DNA from: Rosa chinensis
Lineage: Eukaryota > Streptophyta > Magnoliopsida > Rosales > Rosaceae
DNA length: 64,000 nt
NCBI RefSeq assembly: GCF_002994745.2
Contig: NC_037093.1
Coordinates: 69,025,510 to 69,089,509 of the forward strand
Direction of reading: 5' to 3'
In this document: positions 1-12,334 of the stretch, one piece after another
How positions within the stretch are numbered: position 1 is the stretch's first letter
Layout: every line of letters starts with the position of its first letter
The notes under the pieces: model-generated
Seen by the model: only the letters and a program-made list of their open reading frames with translations
What the model was told of the DNA's origin: nothing
Databases searched by the model: none
Translations under genes and position numbers: made by a program

Positions 1-238
1 ATTTCAAGAAATCAAAATTGTTGCATAACTCATACATTATCAACACATCCGATTTCCAGAATAACCAAAACTCATAAAATCGAAAAGAAGAGAAATTGGT
101 ACCTGAGATGATGAAGATGATTTACGTTGGCACCAGCACTAGAGCACCACTTGACTTAGAGAGATGAAGAGCAATCAGATAGAAGCTCAAAGCAGCCAAG
201 ATTGGGGAAATTGGACGAGAAAGAAGGAGATTGGATTA
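1..238 (-). other. Possible 5' leader of a gene running off the left edge
   Basis: No reading frame stands out. Read on the minus strand, the stretch is pyrimidine-rich and ends near position 104 in CATCTCAG followed by GTACC. This would make a good exon/GT donor boundary for an untranslated first exon whose gene continues leftwards beyond the window. The LTR element at 244-3330 would then sit inside its leader or promoter. Without the rest of the gene this is only a suggestion. Confidence 0.18.
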
Positions 239-243
239 ATTAG

Positions 244-838
244 TGTTGGTAAATATATGGTCTAATTGCTATATTAAAAGGAAAAACAAGAAATCATTTA
301 TGCATATTATATACCAAATAAAATGCATAAATCTAAACAATGCAAAACGATAAAAGTTAGAAAAACCTTAAACAATATGGTCGAGTCTAGAACTTGGTTC
401 TATGTCCTTAAGATGAAATTGCCTCCTCATCGGTGTTTAAAGGTTTCAATGGCAAACGTCTCTCAGGATACAACGACCTTCTTCTTGTGGTAGTAGCGCT
501 TCAAACCTCAAGAACAGCGAACTTAGATTGTGTATGAACTCTCTCTTGAAAAGACTCAATTGGTTTTTATGACATTAGGAAATACTCATATGTAGAAGGA
601 GAGGAGGAAAGATGAATTCAAGAAGTAATTTTTACAATATGGTGTAGCAAGTGTTTTATAGATGTAAGGTGACTTTTGAAAGAGAGATAACTCTTCACCA
701 AAAGTTATCTTTTGTGATCACCTATGACTTCTCATTGCATATATAGTCATTTACATTTATTCAACTTCACACGTTTTCACTATATTATTCATCCACAAAT
801 TATGGAAAATAAAATATTTAATATTACATTTTTCAACA
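244..838 (-). repeat. LTR (3' LTR in element orientation)
   Basis: 595-bp terminal repeat beginning TGTTGGTAAATATATGG and ending TTTTTCAACA. It pairs with 2735-3330. Differences include small substitutions throughout and a changed stretch around 675-700. Confidence 0.85.
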
Positions 839-849
839 ATCCCCCACAT
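839..849 (-). other. Polypurine tract candidate
   Basis: On the minus strand this reads GTGGGGGAT immediately before the TGTTG of the LTR, the usual place and composition of a plus-strand priming tract. It is the main evidence for the element's orientation. I found no clear tRNA primer-binding match at the other LTR edge. Confidence 0.45.
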
Positions 850-2734
850 GGATGAAACAATTAGTTAGAAAGGAAAATTTCAAAGACGATGCGGGGATAT
901 ATGAGAGAGTTCAGTTGAAATGATATCGCATCGGGATAGGTAGCTTTTGGCTTTGAACCTTCCTTAGTGAAATATCATCAGATTTACTAGCTAATTAGTG
1001 AACGTAATGTCTTGAACTATTCAGCCATTTATGTAAACCAAGACAATGGTATTCACACAATATCTTTTCATACACATCTAGTTCTACGGTTATGTCTTTC
1101 CGGCTATGGACAACACCCGGTATTCATGAGTGCTTTAGTGAATTCAGCCTTCAAAATTCTCATAGAAACGGCTTCATTTCACACTCATATAGGTGACTTC
1201 CTATGAAGAGTATCCTTCTATACCCCACTTGAAAATTCACGCTATAGGAACCATTAAAAGCAAAGCTTACCCTAACTCATTATGCATTGTTTCATCATCA
1301 TAGGACATGGGAAAGAGATTTATCTCCACAATGCTTACTTCAAAGTCATCCACCATTTAGTTGTCCCTTTGAACCTAAATCTTGGGATCTCCAATCAACT
1401 AGGTTGGGTATCCAATATCCATGATGGCGACTTTATGATTTAGGCTTATATCCCATTCATTTCGATGATCAACTTACTCTCTAGTCAAACTTCGATACAA
1501 GTAATTTGGGCCCACTTGTTTGACTATCTATTACAAATCAAATTCAATACATGAACTAAATTTATTGAGAGTAGTTGTTACCAACTCAAATCTTCGATAT
1601 ACTAATCGAGACTTACTAATTACATCAACTAAGACAGAAACATTTAATTAGACACCCCCAAATTTAAAAGGCATTTAAAGGAAAGCCTCTAATCTTTCTA
1701 TACCTTACGATATGTCCCATTAGAAGAGATTATTTAAATGAATAGGGCAAAGCATCCTATCATGGTGCTTCTGAAATCTCGGTTGATGCTTATAATCCTT
1801 ATCACCAAATTCATCATCATTGCTCTTTTCTCCCATAGAGAAAAAGTGTATTCCTTATCTTCTTTTTCTTCATTTAACTATATATACATGGGATTGTACA
1901 GATAGTTGGGTACCAACCCCCATATTCTCTCATACCCATAGTTATATAATGTAGGAACACTGTATTTTCCCTTTGAATTGATCAAGAACGCCATGACTCA
2001 TGGTCATATGAACTTCATTTGTTCTTATCATGATTAACATTGTTGATGGAAAACTCATTTCGGTGATTCACTGATAGCACTTGTCACTTTCTTTGATCAA
2101 AGCTAGAGTAAATTATTGATCAACAGAAATTTCTTTATAAGCACTTGCACAGCAAACATGTATATATAGTCCTCTGTTCTGATAATGAATGAACCCAATT
2201 CAATAAGTCAGAACAACAATGAAGGATCATTTAACTTAACAATAAAAATATAAAATATTAGATCAAACACAGTAGTAGTTGCGGATATATATGCACATGA
2301 CTTAATCGATCAAAACTAAAATGGCAGTTACAAGGCTTATTATATTTGTACGAAGAAGCTAGCAGATATTGCATCTTTTAAGATTTACCAACCATTATGA
2401 CTGTTCAAAAAGTCAACCCAGGTTGTGTCTATTTGTACGATCAAATGCATATCTGTAAACGTATTTAGCAGTTGACATTGATTGATTGATTATATAAAAT
2501 GCAGCAGAAACAGTTACATATCTTGTGGTCGAGACTACCATGAATCTCCAGAGAAGTAAACCATTCAATTTAAAAGACTACAGACATGTTTTAACCATGC
2601 AATTCAAATCAGCATATAAAAAATGCATATAGATTAAAATCCTTTGAACTGCATATTCTATATCCACTTATATAATTGTAGATGTCGAAACATAGATATA
2701 GCAAAAGACCAAACAAACAATTTCGTCTTAAGAT

Positions 2735-3330
2735 TGTTGGTAAATATATGGTCTAATTGCTATATTAAAAGGAAAAACAAGAAATCATTTATGCAGATTA
2801 TATACCAAATAGAATGCATAGATCTAAACAATGCAAAACGATAAAAGTTAGAAAAACCTTAAACAATATGGTCGAGTCTAGAACTTGGTTCTATATCCTT
2901 AAGATGAAATTGCCTCCTCATCTGTGCTTAAAGGTTTCAATGGCAAACGTCTCCCAGGATACAACGACCTTCTTCTTGTAGTAGTAGCACTTCAAACCTC
3001 AAGAACAGCGAACTTAGATTGTGTATGAACTCTCTCTTGAAAAGACTCAATTGGTTTTCAAGACATTAGGAAATACTCACATGTAGAAGGAGAGGAGAAA
3101 AGATGAATTCAAGAAGTAATTTTTAGAATATGGTGTAACAAGTGTTTTATAGATGTAAGGTGACTTTTGGAAGTGAGATGGCTTTTTCACCAAAAGTTAT
3201 CTTTTGTGATCAGCCATGACTTCTCATTGCATATATAGTCATTTACATTTATTCAACTTCACATATTTTCACTATATTATTCAACCACAAATTATGGAAA
3301 ATAAAATATTTAATATTAAATTTTCCAACA
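2735..3330 (-). repeat. LTR (5' LTR in element orientation)
   Basis: 596-bp partner of 244-838. It begins TGTTGGTAAATATATGG, ends TTTTCCAACA, and is followed directly by the ATTAG target duplication. Confidence 0.85.
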
Positions 3331-3967
3331 ATTAGTTCGTGTCCATTGTAACATGATGAACAATGATTATATACATAGCAAATCGAAAACAAAACAAAGA
3401 GAGACTCCAAAAACTCACTTTTCTCCCTTCAAGTTCAACTCTTTGCATACAGCTAATTTCCCTCAGAACCCTTATCAAGTCATCACCTTTCCTGCATCAG
3501 TGCATCAAAAGTTCAAAGCATTGCTCGTTTTCAATCGGGTTAAGCTCAGAAATGTCGAAATGCAAGGGCTCAGAAATCAAATTGAGTTCATAACTGAAAA
3601 CCTGTGAGGCTTTGAGAGATTGAAAGCTCCACAGCCTGCACTGAGGGGGCGAGGAGTCGGACTGTCAGTCTACTGATGGACCGTCGAACTAGGAATCAGT
3701 AGGAACTAGCTAGGATGAAGGGAATAGGTCGGGCTGCCTTGCAGAAGGGATTTAGGTTGCACAAACGACAACTTCCAAAGGACTTCTTTTTTCTTAGGTT
3801 GTTAGGTCAATTAAATGTCTGTGTTTTGGTTCAACATTCATGTTGTAATGTGTTCAAGCTAGCTTTTGTCTGCAAAGCATGAATGGATAGCTTTCTTTAT
3901 GGAATTTGCCAATTAGGGTTGGAAACATTTATGTAAGAGAATAGAGGGGGGGGGGGGGTATTCATTT
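3331..3967. other. Intergenic, no gene recognised
   Basis: Short open frames at 3353-3607 overlap in two registers and look like chance. The stretch contains a 13-bp G run at about 3946-3958. It may be the other half of whatever the LTR element split at 239-243. Confidence 0.4.
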
Positions 3968-4680
3968 GGGAAATGTTATTCGCACATCTCTAAATACTTA
4001 ATACACACCTCTTACTTAATACACCACCCATTTGATTTCTTATTCTATCATTTTATTAAATACACCACCCAGACTACCTAAATTATCCTTAAATCTCAAA
4101 ATTCTATATAAAATCACTATATACAAATCAATATTAAAATCATCATGCTAAACTTTATCATAATCACAACATTCTATATATATCATAATGAATTTAAATG
4201 AGTTTAATTATCAGAATCATCATAATAATTTTAATTTTCTTTCAATTATTATCATGAGACCTGTACAATCTTAACAATTTTGTTATTCAAAATTGTTGGT
4301 AGTCAAGGTTGTTGAAAAATAATCAAGAACACATGAAGAGGATCCCAACTAGGTTCATAACTACATTGTTATTATTTTCTCTCCATTAGTTATCATGAAA
4401 CAACATATACAATCATAAAGATTTTGTAATGCAAAATTGCTAGTAGTCAAGCTTGTAGAAGAAGATTTCAATTAGGGATTATATATATATCATACTAGGT
4501 TTTATTTTCTTTCTATTAATTACTAAGAAACAATATGAACGATCATAAGAATTTTGTAATGCATGATTGCTAATAATCAAGCTTGTCATAAACTCATGAC
4601 AAAGATTTCAAATTGAATTTATAACAATATTAAAAGCTATTAAACATATTCCAACTATATATTAACATCCATTGCTTTTA
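3968..4680 (-). mobile_element. Truncated Mutator-like MITE
   Basis: Starts with the terminal repeat GGGAAATGTTATTCGCACAT followed by TCTCTAAATACTTAATACAC. It is the reverse complement, with divergence, of the elements at 28914-29734 and 43810-44640. Internal blocks with 'AATTGCTAGTAGTCAAGCTTG' type repeats match them. Homology fades after about 4665, so the far terminus is lost. No coding sequence. Confidence 0.65.
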
Positions 4681-5545
4681 AAGAAGAAAAAAGAAAAGAA
4701 AAATTAACCTACCAAAAACATCATAAGGACTTGTAAAATCTAAACAAATACTAGTAAATCAATCCATTATAATCAATCATAGTTCATATAGAATTTAAAC
4801 AATCCGTGGATTAAGTAAATCCATGAATTATAAAAACTCAAACAAAATCTTTTAAAATCTGAATTGAATACACCCCCCTAAGAGATTATATATAAGACCC
4901 CATGATTTTACAAACCCGGTCAATGGTATGCTTTTCTAAAATCCACGGCATTTATAGTTAGTAACCTAATTGACACAAGATGAACTTTGTATATGATGTA
5001 GGGAGTCTGAATATGTATATATTTCAGAATGTCATCAAGTGCAAGTTAATGTGAAAACTAGGTATTAGGGTTGTTTTTTTTTTTTAAACCAATATAATGT
5101 TGTACTTTAAATTTTAGGACACTTGCGTGAATCAGTAGATTTGAACAATGAAAAACATGAATTTTTTTTTTTTATCGTAATCTCATAATCTAGACTCTAG
5201 ACTGCCACATAAAATTTCTAAAATGTTATATAAGTTTCGAATTGGAAACCTTTTTATCTGAGATAAAAGTCAACTATTTTTATGTAAGAGTTGGTCCTCG
5301 GTTGTTTGATTTTGGTACTCATTGATCTATTTCTAAGTTCTTGTTTAGTAGTACTATCACAGTATCATGCATGAATTGAGTAAAAAGAAATTGTAGACCG
5401 TATCTTGCATTTGTGTCTATTGGTTTTTTTATGCTGAAAATTAAAATGACAAAAAAGAAGAAGAAGATGCCTTTTGAAACCAAAGTATAATCGTATTGGA
5501 CAAAACAAGTTAAGAAAAACATGAGCTCCTAATTAATGTAAGATA
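4681..5545. other. AT-rich spacer
   Basis: No gene, RNA or complete element seen. Poly-A/T runs occur at 5073-5084 and 5163-5173. The 67-residue minus frame at 5319-5522 is low complexity. Confidence 0.5.
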
Positions 5546-6012
5546 AGGGCATCTCCAACAGATTAGCTAAATTCAATTTTTAGCTATATATTACTATTTT
5601 AAAGCAAAATTCAACTCTAACAAACTAGTTATAGCTAAGTTAAGTTTAGTTTTAGCTAAAATGGCTAGTTATATTTAGAGCATCTCCAACGGTAGGAATT
5701 ATTTTTTAGTTAAGTTTAGCTAAAATTGTGAAATATAGCTATTGATTTAACAATGTTGCTCCAGCATTAGTAGCTATTTATAAATAATGTACTATATTTT
5801 ATCGAATCATAAACTGACATGTGGACAAAAGAGGAGAGAGAAATATAACTTTTGCTTTAGCTATGCATGATTCTCTAGCTAAATATAGCTAGCCAATTTA
5901 GCTAAAGTTAAATTTAACTTAGCTATAGCTAGTCTGTTGGAGTTGAATTTTGCTTTAAAAATAGTTATATATAGCTACAATTTGAATTTAACTAGTCTGT
6001 TGGAGATGCTCT
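5546..6012. mobile_element. MITE with long inverted repeats (CATCTCCAACAG family)
   Basis: The left end reads AGGGCATCTCCAACAG and the right end CTGTTGGAGATGCTCT. The inner arms are also inverted copies: TTTTAAAGCAAAATTCAACTC on the left against GAGTTGAATTTTGCTTTAAAA on the right. A second internal 'AGCATCTCCAACGG' at about 5678 suggests a related element nested inside. No coding potential. Confidence 0.75.
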
Positions 6013-6747
6013 TAGCTAGAGAATCATGCATAGCTAAAACAAAAGTTATATTTTTCCGGTTGTATCTTCCCTCGTTCAATAAAAAAGTGAATCTGCTTAA
6101 TATGCATCTAGCACTATTATGGGTATATGCTTAGGCAGAGGAAGAAAGTTCTTCCAAAATCCAATGCAGAGTATGTAAGAAACTCGATTTTCAATTTTAA
6201 TGTTATGTAATTTGTGTGAAATTAATAAAGTGCATTTGCACGCATTTTAGCCTCAATGAATTGTTCTTTCGGAATTATGGAGGAGGAGGTCGAAGAAGCT
6301 GATATAAAAAAAATACACAGCACAAATAGATATAAGACAATATTGGCGCAGTGGTTGAAGACGCATAGTATTAGCGAAGGGCAGCTCAGACTAGCTAAGG
6401 GCATCTCCAACAGACTAGCTAAATTCAATTTTTAGCTATATATTACTATTTTAAAGCAAAATTCAACTCTAACAAACTAGTTATAGCTAAGTTAAGTTTA
6501 GTTTTAGCTAAAATGGCTAGTTATATTTTTAGCTAGAGAATCATGCATAGTTAAAACAAAAGTTATATTTTTCCGGTTGTATCTTCCCTCGTTCAATAAA
6601 AAAGTGAATCTGCTTAATGTGCATCTAGCACTATTATGGGTATATGCTTAGGCAGAGGAAGAAAGTTCTTCCAAAATCCAATGCAGAGTATGTAAGAAAC
6701 TCGATTTTCAATTTTAATGTTATGTAATTTGTGTGAAATTAATAAAT
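6013..6747. repeat. Direct duplication of a 210-bp segment plus a partial MITE
   Basis: The block at 6013-6230 (TAGCTAGAGAATCATGCATAG onwards) recurs almost exactly at 6527-6747. Between the copies lie a truncated SINE-like piece (6341-6390) and a left arm of the CATCTCCAACAG MITE (6399-6526). The layout fits a MITE insertion followed by local duplication. Confidence 0.65.
6341..6390 (+). mobile_element. Truncated SINE-like copy
   Basis: Shares TATTGGCGCAGTGGTTGAAG and the following bases with the copy at 6748-6840. It stops before the B-box, where a MITE arm begins. Confidence 0.45.
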
Positions 6748-6840
6748 ATTGGCGCAGTGGTTGAAGACGCATGGTATTAGCGAAGGGCAGCTCAGATTCG
6801 AGCCACCCCAACCTCTTTCTGTTTTCTTTTTCACAAAACA
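6748..6840 (+). mobile_element. tRNA-derived SINE-like element
   Basis: Contains an A-box-like TGGCGCAGTGG at 6750-6760 and a B-box-like AGATTCGAGCC at 6794-6804, spaced as in a pol III internal promoter, then a T-rich tail. It does not fold as a complete tRNA to my reading, so SINE is preferred over tRNA. Confidence 0.5.
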
Positions 6841-9520
6841 TAATAAATTGAACTTGTTACCAAAAATTTCTTAGATATTGTTCTCGTTTCAACGAAATTA
6901 GTAACATAAAAATGAAATGGAAAGAAATTTTTTTTTAAATAAATAAATAAATTTTCTAGTTAACGTTGACTTGATTAAAATTTATTTATAAATTTAACAT
7001 TTTAAGAGTTTAGAAAAACTAACCATCAAAGTTAAATCCCTTGAGTTGTTGTACATGGGTAAGAAAGTTATACCATATGAGAAGAGCTACCAAGATTGGG
7101 TTACGGCGTTGTTACATGAACCGACCAAAGAAACTTGAAAGAACAAAGATAAAGCGGTGGGTCACCTCAAACGTGGCACGTGGCACGTTCTAAAACTCTA
7201 AAGTAGCAATTACCAATTACAATTCCATAATTGGCCAATGCCAATTTGGTGCAGAGACAGATGGTCTAAGGGTGCATAATTATCAACTCCATTGCTAGAG
7301 CCTAGACAACGCTTTTCACTTGTTCAAAAGCCAAAACTAATCACCTCATTATGGTTTTCATAACCCAATTTAAAGTGCTTAAACAAGAATTGACAACGCA
7401 AAGAAAAAGAAGTAACCAGAAAACCTAGAGCTTGGGTTTTCCTCAATCAGCTTTAAGCATGGTGTGTTGTCATCACAAACATAATAATGGTGTTTCTATT
7501 GATTTCTATTTTTTACACAAACGCTATGTTTTTTATTACAATTGAAAAACTATGCAACTAAATGAGAAAGATAATCGTATACTTTTACACTTTAATTTTA
7601 GTTTCATGTATTCCATCAAGCAAAATAATTTTAGAGTTAATTTGATTCAAGTCATTTTTGTTATATAAAAATTAGATCTAGTCCGCGCATATTTTCTTGT
7701 TAATTACGGTCCATTTGCTTTTTTTAATAGTCCAATTTGCCCTTAGAACCAAATAAGGTAAATAATTTCAAATTCACTTATTAGATCACAATTTTAGCTC
7801 AATTTTAAATTTTAAATTCAAATTCCAAAATTTACAATTTAGCAATAAATAATTTTCAGACAAAGAAGACTAAATGCATTCATATAAACTCAATATACCT
7901 AAGATGTAGGTCTAATACTTATATACCTACATTATAGGATGAAAAATATTAGAACAAAAATTCAAACATTATTGCTTCATTTGCTTCTATATAATAGGTA
8001 TTTAAAGTTGTATCGTAGAGATTTAACCTACCTAGGTATACGAAGCAGGAAAAAAAAAACATAGAATATATTCCCAATCTAATCAAAAGATACAAATATG
8101 TATATATAGAACTTATACCTAATTAAAAGATAAAATGTATGAAAGAGAAAATGTGAGATAATGAGAGAACCTTAGATATAGAGATATAGAGAAACTTGAA
8201 TTTTTTTTAAACTTGTGAAATCTTACCTATAAATAAGGCATGTAAATGTGAAATAAAAATGTCTAATCAAATTCTATGACAAATCTTACCTATAACACCA
8301 TAATCGATTCTATATTAAAGGTAAGCAAAAACTTCTTACTAAATCTATAATAAAGGTAGCTGCGAATTGAATATGTCATGTTAGTAAGACATAAAAACGA
8401 TCTAAGAAGGAAGAAGCCACAAAATACTAATGTGAAAGAAAAAGTTAGAAATAAACAGAGAAATGAGAAGTATGTGTTAGAAATAGGATATACATGGAAC
8501 AAGAAGAGGGAAAAATCGATGATTCGGTAGAAAAAAAGGAGGAAGAAGAAGAAGAAGACAACGTGTGATAGGCAGATCAAGGAAGAATAATATCTTACTA
8601 TATATAGATTCATCTTTTGAATTCAATCAAGAAACTAATAATATAAATTAAATTCAACACATTAAATTTGCTAATTTTACATTAACAAGATTGTAATAAT
8701 TTAGGATTCCCATTAATATATTGGCTTTTACTGTTTATTGTGTAAAATATATTAAATAAGGGTATGTTAGGAATGAAAAATTTAGGTGTTGAGTGATAAA
8801 AAAAGAAATAAATCCAATGTGACAGCTGAGTCATAGGACAACGATTGATAAAAAAATTCATCCGGACTGCATTTAATATAGGCTGTGAGTTTTGTACCAA
8901 AAAAAAAAAAAAAAAATTTTAATATCGTATTATGCATTATTATCATGCAAAATAATTGGAGTTTGATTATTATACGTCAATGCATTTTTTTGATAAACAA
9001 GGAAGAAAATGCAGAGATCAAATTAATCGATCAATATGAATCTCAAGAGTGCGTAGTAATATTATAGCAAAATACAAAATATGAGTTCGCTCGTACACTG
9101 AACTGGATTTACCTACGCATTTCATGAGTACAGAGACAGAGAGATAATCTCAAGTCTCTGACTGAGAGGTAACTAACTACCCTCAACCGAATCTTTGCTT
9201 ACTCTGTGCATCAAGGGATAGAAAGTCCAAAGTATCCTTTGCCCATTCATTCAAGATTCTTCTTTTTCTTCTCCCACTTCTCTGTTTAATCTATTCAGAA
9301 ACCATTTTTCTGAAGCACACCAATCAGTGAGCTCCATTACACATCGAAAAAAGTAGAACATTCCCTATTCGTCTTCATCCTCTTTCCTTCGTTCTAGTCC
9401 CAAACCAAGCAACCCCTGTCGTATTTTGTAACTTGCATCCCATAGAAACCATCAACTAGTTAATTTCTTCACCATTTTGTAGAATAAAGGTTGGTGCTTT
9501 ATGCTAAAACCCACTTGATC
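6841..9520. other. AT-rich intergenic region upstream of the glucanase
   Basis: No gene recognised. The minus-strand frames at 8290-8613 and 8682-8900 are Phe/Leu/Ser-rich low complexity. A run of about 18 A occurs at 8900. The last few hundred bases probably contain glucanase promoter. Confidence 0.5.
7171..7188. promoter_or_regulatory. Tandem ABRE/G-box motif
   Basis: ACGTGGCACGTGGCACGT, two and a half copies of ACGTGGC, the core bound by plant bZIP factors in ABA-responsive promoters. The nearest gene start is 2.6 kb away, so relevance is uncertain. Confidence 0.3.
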
Positions 9521-9530
9521 TTCTATAAAT
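9521..9530 (+). promoter_or_regulatory. Probable TATA box of the glucanase gene
   Basis: TTCTATAAAT lies about 265 bp before the ATG and is followed by a CT-rich stretch typical of plant start regions. It predicts a 5' leader of about 230 bp. Confidence 0.45.
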
Positions 9531-9793
9531 CCTTCTTTCTCTCTCTTTTCAAACTTTGGGTATGAAATCTATGCTTCATTTTTGAACATTAACTCCATTG
9601 TTTAGCAAACTATTCCTCTTCTGGGTCTGACCCTTTATGCTTTGCTTGTTCTTGTTCTATATATTCCCAGATTTAGTTCCTGAAAGTATCCAACTTTAGC
9701 TTCAAAGTTCAAACCCATCTCTCAAATTCAGCCTTTAGAATCAAAATCAACACTGAGCTCAAAACCCACATAGGTTTTTTGCTGAAGGGTTCT

Positions 9794-12054
9794 ATGGGGT
9801 CCTTTAGAGGTTCTGTTGTGGCTTTACTCTGCTTCAATGTTTTGGTGGGTTTTGTGTTTGGGATTGGAGTCAACTGGGGAACTCAAGATACACACGCTCT
9901 CCCTCCGGCTTCGGTTGTGAAGATGCTCAAGGATAATGGGATTCAGAAGGTTAAGCTTTTCGACGCAGATTATACCATCTTGAATGCTCTGCGCAAGTCT
10001 GGGCTTCAGGTCATGGTGGGAATACCCAATGAGATGCTTTATGGTTTGGCTAATAGTGTGGCTGCAGCTGAGAATTGGGTCTCCAAGAATATCTCCTCAC
10101 ATGTCTCCAATGGAGTAGATATTAGGTAAAATCTATGTCTTTGACTAAACCTTTAGGTTTGTTATTATTTATGGTTTTAAGTTCATTTCCAGTCTGAATC
10201 ACATAGAAACTACATAATTGATCCATATGAAACCTTAGTTTGTGTATGTACTTGGTAGATTGGATTTCTTTGGTTTTTGCCTCTATGAAAACGAAATCAG
10301 TAGGGAAATATGTGTTTTGTGTGAGATAAATGTTTTTGGCATAGAAACAAATGGTTAGTTAATGAAGCCAAGTATATAGCTGAGATACAGTGGCTTCTGG
10401 ATTGCACTTGGTATATTTCTGAACTGCTCCTAGGAAATTTGAATGGTTGAAATGATCCGGTAAACCCTTATTCCAGTCATCATCTAATTTAGGTTGATCC
10501 TTGTGTGACTTGTCCTTGGTGTAAGAGGTGGAATTTCTTTCAGAGTTTCTGGTTATTTGTTTCAGTTCTTTTGCATCTCTATGTTAGCCAACAAACTTGT
10601 ATAGGGACCTCAGAGCGCTATTTTCTTTTGCATCTCCTTTGTTGTAAAGATCTACCATTTCCCTATCCATAGCTAGTTGGAGGATCTCTCTCTACCACCA
10701 ACACTTCCAACTGTTTGGTTGTTTCTAGTAGAGTCATCAACATATCTGTTCATCTTCAGGCTTCGCGCTTCTGATTTATTGAAGTTTGCTTGAGAAATCC
10801 TAATGGTTTCTATTACTTTCTTTTAGTATTGGATGAAATCTTTAGTCACCGCTTTTATTTATATCAAGCTTTCCTGTTCAAAATAAGTTTGAAATCTATG
10901 TTTAATTTTTCTCTTGACTAACGTATTCATTCTCTGCAAGGTATGCTGCAGTGGGCAATGAACCGCTCTTGTCAACATTGAATGGAAGCTTTCTTACAAC
11001 AATATTTCCTGCTCTGCAGAATATCCAGTCGGCTCTTATAAAAGCTGGTTTGAGCAATCAGGTTAAGGTCACTATTCCCCTCAACGCTGACGTCTATGAC
11101 AGTGGTACTTCAACTAAACCTTCTGATGGTGACTTCCGGGCAGATACAAAGGACCTCATGGTGAACATTGTCAAGTTCTTGAGCGACAATGGCGCTCCAT
11201 TCACTGTCAATATCTATCCCTTCATAAGTCTCTACAATGATCCCAGTTTCCCTGCAGAGTATGCCTTCTTTGACGGCTACTCAAGTCCCATTGATGACAA
11301 TGGGAAAATCTATCAGAATGTGTTTGATGCAAACCATGATACACTAGTGTGGTCATTACAAAAGAATGGATTCAATAACTTGTCCATAATCGTTGGAGAG
11401 ATTGGTTGGCCTACTGACGGGGACCGGAATGCAAATTTGCAGTATGCACAGCGGTTCAACCAGGGCTTCATGACCCGGATCAAGAACAATGTAGGCACTC
11501 CAATGAGACCTGGCCCCGTGGATGCTTACTTATTCAGCCTTGTTGATGAAGATGCCAAGAGCATTCAGCCAGGTAACTTCGAACGCCATTGGGGGTTGTT
11601 TTACTTTGATGGAACACCCAAGTATCAGCTCAGTTTGGGCACTGCAAATGCTTTAGTAGGAGTAAGTGGTGTACAATATCTGGCTAAGAAATGGTGCGTT
11701 CTGTCACCATCAGCTAATCTTGATGATCCCCAAGTTCCTCTAAGCGTGAGCTACGCTTGTGAACGTGCTGATTGCACAAGTCTTGGATATGAGACCTCGT
11801 GTGGAAACCTAGACATCAAAGGAAACATTTCATATGCGTTTAACAGTTACTATCAGGTCCATGATCAGCTGGACACTGCCTGCAAGTTTCCAAATCTATC
11901 AGCTGTCACCACCTCCGATCCATCAACTGGAGACTGCAAATTTAGGATCATGATTGAAGGTGACTATAGTTCAAGCAGTGTGAACGGCAGAGCTGGGGCT
12001 CTGGGAAAGCCTCTTTGTTCGATTTTGTTTGTGTTGCTGTTTACATTTCTGTAA
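9794..12054 (+). CDS. Glucan endo-1,3-beta-glucosidase, GH17 with X8/CBM43 and GPI signal
   Basis: Two exons, 9794-10125 and 10941-12054, with a GT-AG intron of 815 bp splitting an Arg codon (AG|G), encode 481 residues. The first ATG at 9794 gives a hydrophobic signal peptide (about 1-23). The GH17 domain follows, starting GVNWGTQ. Glu118 in VGNEP is the expected acid/base and Glu264 in [10 protein letters not shown] the expected nucleophile. A Cys-rich X8/CBM43 module runs from about 361 (KKWCVLSP) to 445, and a hydrophobic tail suggests GPI anchoring. From memory, the order and wording of the domains resemble Arabidopsis endo-1,3-beta-glucosidases 5 and 6. It should hydrolyse callose at the cell surface, for example at plasmodesmata, though the site is inferred. 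All key residues are present. Confidence 0.95.
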
Positions 12055-12334
12055 TTTTGTGGGGCTTTTTGTACATTAGTGATTTCAAGTAATATATTTA
12101 CTACTTGATCTTTTTATTCTTTGTAGAACGTTTTATCATACTTGCTTATTTTGGTACTAGTAGGAAGGCTCAACATTTGTACTTCGGATAGAACACTCAT
12201 TGTCTGCTTGTAATGAACTCATTATTTGCTTACACACGCATTCCAATTCACTTGAATCACATTTCGGCCTTTGTATTGTCAACATCCCATGGTATTTTTC
12301 AAAGGGGATCATAATAAATGACCGTACAACATCA
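12055..12334. other. 3' flank of the glucanase
   Basis: T-rich sequence with AATATATTTA-like elements after the stop probably includes the polyadenylation region. On the minus strand a 75-residue frame (12157-12384) crosses it, described separately. Confidence 0.4.

Larger units (their letters stand above)
244..3330 (-). mobile_element. Complete non-autonomous LTR retrotransposon
   Basis: Two direct repeats of about 595 bp (244-838 and 2735-3330), each starting TGTTGG and ending in CAACA, enclose 1.9 kb. The whole is bracketed by a 5-bp target duplication, ATTAG, at 239-243 and 3331-3335. The internal region has only short meaningless frames and no gag, protease, RT or integrase signature, so movement would need enzymes in trans. 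A G-run beside the left LTR on the minus strand (839-849) looks like a polypurine tract and sets the orientation as minus. The LTRs differ at roughly 30 sites by eye, about 5%, so the insertion is not recent. Confidence 0.85.

Noticed and set aside
6748..6840. tRNA gene
   Set aside because: Has A- and B-box-like motifs but no convincing cloverleaf, and a truncated twin nearby; a SINE fits better.
9779..9793. Upstream start of the glucanase at TTG
   Set aside because: Not a plant start codon; the ATG at 9794 directly precedes the signal peptide.
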